Position numbers and translations under genes: made by a program. Positions 33,428-43,600 of a stretch of 64,000 nucleotides of DNA are shown piece by piece. The notes under the pieces are model-generated. The model had not been told where the DNA came from. It did no database searches and saw only the letters and a list, made by a program, of their open reading frames with translations. Source of the DNA: Coleophoma eucalyptorum (lineage: Eukaryota > Ascomycota > Leotiomycetes > Helotiales > Dermateaceae); the NCBI GenBank assembly GCA_026120035.1, contig JALRME010000001.1, positions 1 through 64,000 on the forward strand. Direction: 5' to 3'. The number at the start of each line of letters is the position of its first letter. Positions within the stretch are counted from its first letter, which is position 1.

Positions 33428-35699
33428 TTACTTTCCATCGCAACCATCCACAAGCACACTCCCATTGATCTCCTGTTTACTAATAAGCACATCCATCGCC
33501 GGGCTTCTGCTGAAGAAATTCACCGGCTTCAGCGTTACCATCATTTTCTCTACTGGCATAACAGGCCAGTCTTCCACTCTCGGGTTATGAGTCGTGCCAA
33601 ACGTATGCCAGAGCACAATATCTTCGTTCCTAACCCCCACCTGGCCCCTCGAAGCAATTTTCGACGCGATGCCATCGCCACCAAGAGATTGCATCGTGTG
33701 CTCCCCTGCGCTATAAAGATCTCGGTCTTCATATTTCGTGACCCACAGCGCGTGTGTTGTGAACTCGGAGCGCTTGGCATGGAAGGAGGATGGATGTGCG
33801 AGGAGCATCTGTGAATAGTGCGGAACCAGTTTATAACCTACAGGCGTGTTTGTGACAGGGTTTAGCACCTTCTCGTTGATGATCTTGAAGACGCGTCCTT
33901 TGGTCACGTCTGTGTCTAGTGGTATTTCATGCTCGACGATGGATTTGGTGGTCGTGTAGCCAACACCAATGGGGTTATGAACCGCTGGGTCGTTGATAGG
34001 CATTGCGTGCGATTCTTCCACTAGCAATGAGTTTTGTTGCCCGTCTATGGAGGGGTCGATACGAAGAGAGAATAGATGCTGATGGTATGGTGCCATTACA
34101 CCAGGTGCTACAACGGTACCGTATGGCACTGAATCGCCGATGTCGATTGGATTTGTGCTCAGTATTCCAGTTGCACGTACTTCATAGTTGATCTCTGCTG
34201 CTTGGGTGAACTGGAATGCGAAGATGTATTCATAGTTTCCTACAGTGATAATAGTTTGGAGCACTAAAATTCGAGACCGCGTTACAATGGCATTATTAGT
34301 CCGGTAGTTGGTATGTTTCCAAAGGATACCATCGTCTATCTCGTGGCAGCAGACGGCATTTGGCATTTTCACTGGATCCCCAGCGAGCGTATGATGATAG
34401 GCGTCAAAGTACTTGATACTTCCAAGACAATCGCATCCTTTCGCAAGATTAGCTTCAAACTCTCCCAGAGATCTCTCTTAAAATATCCTACCAAGTTGTA
34501 AATTGTTTGCGTTGACTCCAGCGCCGTTGTTTCCCAAGTCAAAGGCGGCTTTTCTAGGGTAAGGACTTCTACTATCTCCATACGGGACAAACATTTCCGA
34601 AAGAGAAAGACGATAAAAAAGATCTCTGCCATCATAGCTTACGTCATGGATTGTGAGGCCTTCTCGCTGTTTTCTGTTAGTACTATTATCGTAGGGCATC
34701 AACACAACAACACCGTTTTATAAAGAGACAATCTCACATAATTGAACCCAATTCTCATCCGCCATTTTTCCCACGTCAACAAATTTCCATCACATACAAA
34801 GCTTGGTCCTTGGGGTTGTTGGACTAACAGGGGCTTTGTGGTGGTTCGTCTCTCTGTTTGAAGATCTGGGTGATACTCGCTGGTGCTATGGATCTTCCTG
34901 CGATCGAATTTCTTTCCATTACCGGAACACTCACTCATCCTGTCACTATCAGCCGAGGGTAGCGAGAGGACTTTCATAATCTCAAAATCTCCGCTCAATT
35001 CAGCGCAAATGTCCAGTGGATATGCAAAATGGTTGCTGTCAAGATGTGTGCCCAGACGCATGTAGAGGTAGCACTAAAAAGTAATTAGACGCCACTGAAG
35101 CAGGTTTATAGGTTTTAAAAACATACCATGATGACACGCTGTGTCATGTCTTCAATTCCGTCAGGTGCATACGTCCAAGACTCCACACAAACAACAGCAT
35201 CCTCAGGAAGATCCAGTGCCTTGATTTCAGCTTGGACTTTTGGGCTGGCCAAGCATGCTTTCTCGCTCTTTTGCATCTCCACGGCATCGGTATAGGAATG
35301 CTTGCCAACAAGTGCCTGCTTGCCAAAGATCTCGTGCGTTTTGAGATTGATCTCAACTTGATGGAACTGAGAAGCATGGTCCTGATAATACTGAACAAAT
35401 GCCACACGCGGAGGTGGTAAACGAGGCTGTGAGGTCTTCTCGGCTTGCAGAAATGGTATCATGAGCTTCTTCGAAGGCTCTCCAAGTGTAATTGCTCGGA
35501 ATATGACATTTCTGTCTGCACAGTGATCCCTAAGTATTTTTGCAGCCTAATTACATTTAGCAAGCAATCGTGTTGACATTGAGCTTGATCTTACCAGCGA
35601 GATCTCTTGAGGGGAAAGAGGATCGAGAGGATGCGGTTCGATTGCCATATTGTTATGATTCAAAGCAATTGGCTGCTCTATGGTAGCGGGCGGAGCCAT
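33428..35699 (-). CDS. copper amine oxidase (topaquinone-dependent)
   Basis: Oxidises primary amines to aldehydes with release of ammonia and H2O2, letting fungi use amines as nitrogen. Five exons on the minus strand: 35595-35699, 35127-35546, 34738-35073, 34492-34666, 33428-34437; 681 residues, phases consistent. The topaquinone tyrosine is Tyr414 in VGNYEYIF. Copper ligands are His464 and His466 in YHQHLFSLRID and His629 in TTHNPRVEDWP. The catalytic base is Asp330 in KAAFDLGNNGAGV. The LQLGCDCLGSIKYFD motif is intact across the last splice junction. No signal peptide; no SKL-like ending (it ends VDGCDGK), so localisation is unclear. It lies next to the lactam-utilisation-like cluster and is oriented the same way as lamB. 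Confidence 0.93.
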
Positions 35700-36359
35700 C
35701 TTAGAAGATTGTTGTTCAATATCTCGTTAGTTGTAAGCTTAGTTTAATGTTGGCCTAGAGAGATATATCTTTATGCCAGAAATAATTATTTTAGTTGGAG
35801 AGTCGTTGAATTCTATGCGCTCCAGGGCATGCCTTGCGCTATTCACGCTGTAGTAGAGCCAGAAGTCCAGAAGGCCAAGAGCTCCTCAAGTATCACCAAG
35901 ATCTACAACAAGAAACACTCCGATTTCAACCCAACAGAAAAAGCGCGCTATTGACGCTCGTAGAGCCTCAGAAGTCAGGAGCTAACAAATCACTTGCTTC
36001 GTGATTATTAACCTACGTGGTCTCAGTCATGTGAGCTGAAACTCAAACCCCAGGAGTGGCAGGGACAGCATCCCACCCATCGGGAGCGCCTTCGGCGACG
36101 GCGCTTTTGACGCTCTTATCAGCAGCCTTGGTGGCAGTGGATGTCCAAACATGGGGAAACTGCATGAATATACAAGGACGGCACTTTGATCACAAAGCCA
36201 TCCACCTGCCGATCTGATTTGAAGCTCCTCCTAACGGAACACTACAACCTATAGCTATCTAACGTCTAAAGGGAAATAGTATCTTTGAGTTGCATGAATT
36301 GAGATGGATTCCAGAGAATATTTTGTATTTATTTTTTGTATTATTATTTGCAGTTATTC
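35700..36359. other. intergenic, no gene seen
   Basis: Promoter of the amine oxidase and 3' flank of the LamB-like gene, both on the minus strand. No coding signal recognised. Confidence 0.5.
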
Positions 36360-37238
36360 TCACTTGACATCGGGAAATTTCTCTGCATTGAGCTCATCCA
36401 CCGCCTTCCTTGCAGCCTTCATGTTCTCCAATGCAGTTGGCATGTCTGAATGTAGACAAATACTAAATGGCTTGCCACCAAAGTTCAGTGGTAATATGTT
36501 TCCCTCCACATCAACACTTGCATCAGTCCGGCCGATCGACAGAACCTTGCTATTAATTTCATCAGGAGTGACCATCTTGAATTGGCCAATGGGTATCAAT
36601 TTGGCATTCTTGTCGTATGCAACATCCACATATGCCTCCTCAATAAATGGTAGGCCCAACTCTTCACAGATGGCCTTCTCTTCATCCGCACCTTTCGCGC
36701 CGTACACTGGGACCTTGAATAGAGCGCATGCTTCAAGAACAGCTCTGCAGATGGTCAAGTCCCGCTGCATGTAGTGAAAGAGCTCGCCGTGTGGTTTTAT
36801 GTGATTAAGAGGAACGCCCTCGGCATCGAGGAAGGCCTTGAGTGCTCCTACCTGGTAGAGAATCATGGCATACATATCGGCAGGGTCGATAACCATTTGC
36901 CTTCGCCCAAATCCAAACAGATCTGGATTTCGAATGATTAGAGGTAAAGAATATCATCACTGGAATCCAGATGTACCTTGTAATCCAGGGTGTGCGCCTG
37001 CCTTCACCCCGTGAGCTTTCGCCAACTTGACGGTCTTGAGCATCAAACTTGGATCACCAGCATGGAAACCGCACGCAATGTTGGCAACGTCTATCATTTT
37101 CATTAATTCTTCATCGGGGCCCTGGAAATGTCAGCCAAGGTAGCATAACTCGAACCGGGAGTGATTGACCATCTTCCACTTCCCAAACCCCTCTCCCATA
37201 TCACAATTGATTTCCACTTTCTTGACGATATCCTCCAT
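36360..37238 (-). CDS. lamB: LamB/YcsF (PxpA-like) lactam-utilisation protein
   Basis: Member of the family named after Aspergillus nidulans LamB; the bacterial homologue PxpA is a subunit of ATP-dependent 5-oxoprolinase. It is thought to help open cyclic amides. Exons 37170-37238, 36977-37121 and 36360-36922 give 258 residues, the usual full length. Motifs: [14 protein letters not shown] (start), [61 protein letters not shown] and SICLHSDMP. The start is fixed by the family N-terminus. It is transcribed away from the DUR3-like symporter through a shared 0.95-kb region. The urea-carboxylase-like partner lies 6 kb away. The family call is firm; the reaction in this organism is inferred. Confidence 0.93.
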
Positions 37239-37634
37239 GGCGACGATGTATTGAGACGCACTTTCAAGTTTTCCGAAATGTAAGATTTACTAGTTGTGAA
37301 GAGGAGAATGAAGAAGAGCGATGAATGGGTTTGAATGAAATTTACAAGTGCGAAAGAAATATGCATAAGATTTCAAGAACGCGACTAGAATATTAGACAA
37401 AGTATTGATGGAGCTCCGACCCCAATTGATGCGGGCCCCTCCATCAGCACATATTAGCCTCCTTAGCCAAATACATCTTGGAGCTACACATGCTGTGGTT
37501 GCCGTTACAGCATCTCCCCTATCGTCAATGGTGCGGAGCTTGAGACGTTGAAAGATGGGGGGGGGGGGGTTGCACAACTATTGCTAGGTGAGATGATGAG
37601 CTCCAGCGCTATTACCGCCAATGACGCCGGACCT

Positions 37635-37643
37635 TTGGGGTAG
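37635..37643 (+). promoter_or_regulatory. TTGGGGTAG motif copy
   Basis: Exact copy of the 9-mer shared with the lamA-like promoter, about 400 bp upstream of the lamB start. Proposed operator of the cluster's Zn2Cys6 regulator (inference). Confidence 0.4.
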
Positions 37644-37927
37644 CGCTGGTCAGATAACAACAAGCTTTCATGATAAGAAGGCAACTCTTTCCACAACACC
37701 AAATAGATATTCGCCCATCTGAAGCATGAACAACTCCATTGGCTTGATATTGTCTTATCGATCGGCCAAGTCGCTTACTATGCGGCACGTGCATTCTCCA
37801 CCGAGATCCTGCGGCGTATGCCACCCATCGCAGTCGCTATCCGTCCTCAGCGAACTCTAAGTGTAATCATGGCCATGGCCTTTCATTTGCCATGGCCCCA
37901 TTTTTGTCTCTCACGCACTACCTTGGT

Positions 37928-37967
37928 ATTTGGGGTAGATAAGTGCCAGGTTTAGTATACCCCAAAT
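37928..37967. promoter_or_regulatory. inverted repeat ATTTGGGGTA / TACCCCAAAT
   Basis: Perfect 10-bp arms (37928-37937 and 37958-37967) separated by 20 bp, with a GATAAG at 37938-37943 in the spacer. The arms contain the cluster-wide TTGGGGTA core in opposite orientations, a layout suited to a dimeric zinc-cluster regulator. Confidence 0.5.
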
Positions 37968-38186
37968 GCCAGGTCTAGTGTAGTTATCTCTGAAACTCGT
38001 TGCAAGCGCACCTTGCACAGTTTAGCATGATCAGTTCTTTGGGTTTGTACTGTAGTTTTTGAGATAAGGATTTGAACAACCATGCATAGACTACGCCCGA
38101 GCTAGTATACTTATACATGGAGCATGTGCTAAAAGGCCCCAATGCTTCGGTTTCTGTTGTTCACGAGATCATCAACATTTATCATC

Positions 38187-40629
38187 ATGGCAGACGTCGT
38201 CCAAATCCCGCCTCCCTTCAGTCAAGGAGTTGGCTATGGCATCGTTGTTGGTCTCGGAGGAGCTTTTGCCTTGGGCATGTCCATGGTGTCTTTGTTTTTG
38301 TCCAAGTACTTTGCCGAGAAGCAGGATTCGGAGATGTTCATGACAGCAAAACACTCCGTCAAAACTGGTCTTACAGCATCTGCAGTCGTCTCATCCTGGA
38401 CAATTGCTGCAACCCTTTTGAGTTCTACCTCGTGTGAGTGATGATGGATGCTGTCCGGCACAAATAGTTTTCGATTTCGCGCAGGAGAAGCTAATTCTCT
38501 TGGAATTTTGTAGATGGTTATAGTTATGGAGTTTCCGGTCCTTTCTGGGTAGGTGGGCCAAAAAGTGTACTTTGTTGATGCTGACTGATTATCGTACAGT
38601 ATGGAGCGGGTGCCAGTGTACAAATCCTTTTATTCTCGGTCGCTGCCATCGAATTGAAACGCAAAGCTCCTCATGCCCAAGTATGCTCCAGTGCTGCTCC
38701 GAATTACGAATAATCTCTGACTCTCCAAAGACATTCCTGCAGATTGCGAAACATAGATACGGCGCCCCAGCTCATATCGTTCTCTCATGCTACTCTTTGC
38801 TCTATCAAATCATCACAACTGTCAGCTTGCTTGTTGGAGGTAGTGCCGTCTACAGCTTGCTCACGGGCGTGAATCGTGATGCATTATGTTTCTTGTTCCC
38901 GATCGGCGTGGTAGGTTGAATCATTGCTGAAATTTTAAAATATGCTGATATATATCAGGTCATCTACACACTCTGCGGTGGAATTAAAGCAACCTTTTTA
39001 ACAGATTGGGTGAGTGTTTCTTGGATATAGCAAATCTGTAAATCTAATGGTCCTCAGGTGCACACGGTAATCATCTTCGTTATCATGTTAATGTCCGCTT
39101 TCGTGGTATACACAACATCCTCAGTCATCGGTTCCAGCGATAAGATGTGGGAATTGCTTATGGAAGCCACCGCACTCCATCCCGTCCAGGGCAACGCTGA
39201 CGGATCTTATTTGACTATGAGAAGTGTGGAAGGCGGATATATTGGGCTTGTGTTCGTAGGTGCAGGATTTGCTGCAGCAGTTGACTCCCAACTCTTTCAA
39301 AAGGCCATTGCCGCAGATCCAGCTGGAACACTTGGCGGATATCTTCTCGGCGGAACTTCTTGGTTCACCATACCCTTTGTTCTGGCGACTACTTTTGGTC
39401 TTACAGCAGCTGCCACGGAACATCTCTCAGTTTTCCCAACATATCCAAACCGCATGAACGCTTACGAAGTTTCCTCGGGCTTGGCTTTGCCGTATGGAGC
39501 TCTTGCAGTCATGGGCAAGGGAGGTGCGGCAGCTGTCCTATTGATGGTTTTCATGGCAGTGACGTCTGCAATGTCATCCGAAACTGTTGCGACGACTGCA
39601 CTTCTAACATACAACCTGTACCAGTCTTATATCAACCCTAAGGCTACAGGCAAGCAGCTGCTACGCTTCTCCAACATTATCGTACCTAGTTTCGCAATTG
39701 TTGCAGCAAGTATCGCAGTGGGCATGAACCATGCAGGTTTCTCAGTCAGCTTTCTGATCACCATCTCTGGTATCCTGGTTGATTCCGCAATTGTTCCCAT
39801 GGCATGTACAATCATGTGGAGCAAGCAGTCGAAATTTGCCGTCATTGCTTCACCAGTCATTAGCTCTGCAGCTGCCATTCTTGCCTGGTTACTCACAGCT
39901 CGACACACCGAGGGAGTCATCACAATTGCGACGTTGAGTACCAACCTGCCGCTTGTTGCAGGGAATATGTGTTCGTTGTGTGCACCACTTGTCCTGACGC
40001 CACTCTTCAGTTTCATCAAGCCTGAGAACTATGACTTCGAGAAATTCAAAGAAGTCAGACCAGCCGATGACTATGAAGATGGAGATGAAAATAGTATTCG
40101 CGAGACTCCTGCTGAGTTAGAGATCTCAATGGAAGCCGCAAGAACATACGATGAAAAGAATGCAAGCATCCTGCTGCGAGCTCGAAAGTGGGCCATTATT
40201 GCTAGCATTGTTATGACACTAGTCTATCTCATTCTCTGGTAAGCCCTTATATTTTCCTATCTTAAACTGACTACTATTCTTTTTCATATAAGAGTGCAGC
40301 GCTAATCTGACGTCCAATTCAGGCCTATACCTATGTACGCGACCTCTTACGTTTTCTCCAAGGGCTTTTTTAAGGGCTGGATTGTTGTCGTATTTTTGTG
40401 GGCTTTCTTCGCAACAATGACAATCACACTGCTTCCAATATGGGAGTCCCGGGACTCGCTCGCAAAGTTTGCTCGATACGTGGTCAGCGGCAAAATCTCG
40501 AAGTCTGGGCCTACAAACAAGAACACTATCACCATGGGTGTTGCAACAGCAGAGAGTGATTCTCAGAGTGGGAGCGGTGTCGTGGTGAACGAAAAGGGTG
40601 GTGAGAAAGTTGCAAGTTCAAACATGTAA
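38187..40629 (+). CDS. sodium:solute symporter, DUR3-like (urea/polyamine class)
   Basis: Plasma-membrane importer of the SSS family, most like the fungal urea/polyamine transporter DUR3. Seven exons: 38187-38433, 38514-38548, 38600-38680, 38731-38910, 38959-39009, 39058-40238, 40323-40629; 693 residues with roughly 15 hydrophobic segments. Landmarks: GYGIVVGLGGAFALGMSMVS (TM1), HSVKTGLTASAVVSSWTIAATLL, YGYSYGVSGPFWYGAGASVQ, CGGIKATFLTDWVHTVIIF, MAVTSAMSSETVATTALLTYNLYQ and GISGILVDSAIVP-type residues. An in-frame ATG 45 nt upstream (38142) would add 15 residues; the family start favours 38187. It is divergent from lamB and next to the regulator and lamA-like genes, so its cargo may be a lactam or the amino acid produced from it rather than urea. 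Confidence 0.9.
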
Positions 40630-41147
40630 ATCTCAAGGTTTATTGAACTCTTTGCTTGGAAAAGCGCCATGTACTCAAGATGAATAGATTAGCAAAAGAA
40701 AGAAAGCTGTATTAAAACTAGAGAAGTTCTCAAACTCCTGTAATCGTTTCCCCAGTATCAATTCCAACTCTCCGCATGCGATCTTGTAAACTCATAAGCG
40801 AGATCCCCTGAGCCCCTGAATTCTCGCGAATCAGCCAGTCAGAGCTCTCGATACTGGCCATCCCACTCTTGACCCTATCTTTATCACTGTTATCCCAGAA
40901 TTCGGCACTACCGCTGGTCTGGGAACTTGCTGCCAGTCACGGAGGCGGGGGACCCAACCTTGAGGGACGTCCTTCGACAATATTTTGCTAAGAGTCAGAC
41001 GGCAGACGAGTCCCGGTGTCCCTCTTTCGCCCATACCTTTGCCCATAGCAACAGCTTCCGAACTTGCTACCCGCTGTGCTATTCTATTCTCTAGTGTCGC
41101 TTGCCGTTCATAATTTTTCCTACTGTGGATTCGACACGAGGAGGAAC
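40630..41147. other. intergenic, symporter 3' region and regulator promoter
   Basis: No gene recognised. No copy of the TTGGGGTAG motif was noticed here, so the regulator itself may not be under the same control. Confidence 0.45.
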
Positions 41148-42805
41148 ATGGCCTCGGCTGCCATGAATTCTCCAGCTACGCAGTTTTCAGATACCACAAT
41201 CGCCCTTGAGCCTGACTCGAAACCCAAGGCGAGGACGCAGATGAAGAAGAGGACCGGGACGACGCGACTACGAACTGGATGCTTGACATGTCGGAAAAGG
41301 TACCGAAGCCTGCGATCCCGGGGCGCAGAATGTATTGCTGACAATCACACCGCTGTGCAGGAGGAAGAAATGCGATGAGGTATACCCGATATGCGGCCAC
41401 TGTACGCGATTGAATCTTGTCTGCGGGCGCGAGGAACCACGAGCCTTGTCGCCTGATCTGTTTGTGCAGAGTAACAATGGCGGGGATGTAAATGCACAGG
41501 TGGAAAAAGCGGTGCTGCAGAGACGGAGATTCTCCATCCTGATCCCGAACCCGAGCCCAGCGACTATCCTACCACCGGCGCATGAGAGGAGTCAGAGATA
41601 CTTGTTGAAATATTATGCTCAAGTGCTGAGTATGCTTTGCTCGACAAGTGTCGAGAGCAACTCCTTCATAAATGGTGCGTACGGTCTTCCGATATGACTG
41701 TAGGCGTTGAGGTTCTGATAATACACTAGTATTCATGCCAATGGCTATGGACTCGCAACCTGTGCTCAATTCCTTACTTGCCTGGACTGCTGGTCATATC
41801 AAGTTCTTCGATGAATCCTATTCGCCGGTTGCCTCTGAGTACAGATCCGCGGCATTGGTATCTCTTGCGTCAGCGCTTCCTAGTAATGCAAACCCGGACA
41901 CAACCCTAGCGGCTTGTTTGGTTCTTTGTGCTGCCGCGTCTCCAACAAACCACTGGTATGATCACTTACAGGGCGCCAAGTCAATAATCGAAAGCGCCGC
42001 CATGACAAGCCCGAACGGAACTCTACTAAACGGAACGGAATGCTTCATGCAAACGCCAGATGGACAGTGGCTGCTTCGACACTTCGCATATCATGATGTT
42101 TTAGGTGCGGTAGCAATGGGTACTAAACCTCTGATCACAGGGCCGTACTGGCTACCTCGTGGTGGCTTTATCCTGGATGCGTACGTAGGAGTGGCGTCGG
42201 AGATTCTGGCGATGATATCAGAAATCTGTTGCTTGAAGTACGAGAAGTCAACGTCTCCAGCATCCTTGGACTGGGAACACCAAGACTGGACACCAGAACC
42301 AAGTGTAGAAGGTTTCCGGTCGTGGTATCCACTACTCGATCTTGAATCTCGCATTACGCACTGGGAATGCCCCACTACTACTCAAGAGTACCTGGTGGAG
42401 TTGGCGGAAAGCTACCGCTTGGCAGCCCTGCTTTGTCTATACCGTAAAGCACGGGATTTCTTCCCCAATGACACTCCACATATCAACTTGCGTATTGCGC
42501 AGCATGTAGCGGAACTGGTCCGCATTCTGGAAAGTATACCATATCAATCAATGGCAGAAGGTGGGCTTCTCTTTCCACTGTTCATCGCTGGTGGCGAGAC
42601 GATGGATGATGTCTCAATCTCCATCATCAGGACAAGGCTACAAGGACTCTTGGCACACCGAGGCTTTGCCCATGTTGGCCTTTCCACAGAGATTTTGGAA
42701 GAACTGTGGAGATTGAAGAAGAGAGATGTCAAGAGCCCGGAAGGGCGTAATGTGGATTGGTTGGACATTCTCAAGCGAAGGGGCATCAAACTGATGTTAT
42801 TTTGA
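41148..42805 (+). CDS. Zn2Cys6 transcription factor of the lactam cluster
   Basis: Nuclear regulator with the zinc cluster at residues 45-72 (Cys 45, 48, 55, 62, 65, 72), preceded by a basic Lys/Arg-rich arm and followed by a fungal_trans_2-like regulatory domain (TLAACLVLCAAASPTNHWYDHLQGAKSI and later WYPLLDLESRITHWECP). Exons 41148-41299, 41361-41674 and 41730-42805 give 513 residues. The first intron splits the zinc cluster between Arg50/51 and RKKCD, a common position in such genes. It sits between the symporter and the lamA-like gene, all three on the plus strand, so it is the natural candidate for pathway-specific control. It is not obviously AmdR, the A. nidulans omega-amino-acid regulator of lamA/lamB; that comparison needs an alignment. 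Confidence 0.88.
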
Positions 42806-43600
42806 ATACACGTCAGAAAGACGAAGGAGTTTGATAAGCTAGGAGTTTAGGATTACCTACAGGTTTGTAAGGCAAATAAGGTCGGGGTTTGGGGGTCATT
42901 CGAGCTTTGTGTTTGTGATAATTTTATGGGCGGATGATAGCGACGGGTTTAGCTAAGTGTCCGATGATATTTCACGACTTAGATTATGATATTTTATCTT
43001 CAAATGGATTTGCAAAAGTCCTGGAAGCTTTGGATAACGCAACTCTAATTATCACGTGAGACCAAATTACTCTCCACTTTGTCTATATCGTGCTTTTTAT
43101 CATCCTCCGGCATGTCACCCCATACAGTATCATGCTTTTGGTCTATCTTTCAATTATATCTGATGTAATTCTATGACCAGCATGTTCCTGTACTGATGCC
43201 AGATTATTGCCTCAGAAGGGTAATCGGGGTAGGTCAGTCCTTGGGGTAGGCCAGCTCTTGGGGTAGACCATGCCCTCGGCGTAGGTGGGATAGCGAGGCA
43301 CGTCAAACATCAGCTTGCGTCAACGGCGCGTCCTTGGATGCCCAAAAGTCAAATGGTCGATCAAGAGCTCAATCGAAAGATAAGGAACGTGGAACATGCA
43401 ATGCTGGAGCTGCTGGAATCCTTGGCCCCCCATCCTACGGATAAGTGTGGGTGCGCCATGGTCCTCGCGGAGAGCCGAGATAAAGCTATCATTGGCAGTC
43501 AGTCACGTCTCCCAGAAACGCGATCGTTCTCAAGAAGTCTGATAATCTTTTTTGATCTTCGATCTTTTTTTGATTTTCTCGCCACAAAGCTGTTATCATC
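42806..43600. promoter_or_regulatory. upstream control region of the lamA-like gene
   Basis: About 0.8 kb. It holds the 17-bp-periodic motif array described separately, GATAAG at 43379 and 43440, and TGATAA-type sites close to the ATG. The last 70 bp are T-rich (GATCTTTTTTTGATTTTCTC). Confidence 0.55.
43224..43284 (+). repeat. four-copy 17-bp array of TTGGGGTAG-like motifs
   Basis: Motif starts at 43224 (TCGGGGTAG), 43241 (TTGGGGTAG), 43258 (TTGGGGTAG) and 43276 (TCGGCGTAG), spaced 17, 17 and 18 bp, so successive sites are rotated by roughly 1.6 helical turns. The array ends about 315 bp before the lamA-like ATG. It is proposed as a regulator-binding platform (inference). Confidence 0.6.

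Larger units (their letters stand above)
37239..38186. promoter_or_regulatory. bidirectional control region, lamB / symporter
   Basis: A 948-bp intergenic region between two divergent starts. It contains two TTGGGGTAG copies, an inverted pair, a G13 run (37557-37569) and at least five HGATAR sites (37652, 37754 reverse, 37938, 37984 reverse, 38063), the binding motif of the nitrogen regulator AreA/NIT2. One GATA site (37938-37943) directly abuts a TTGGGGTAG copy. Joint control of the two flanking genes by nitrogen status and a local regulator is inferred. Confidence 0.6.
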
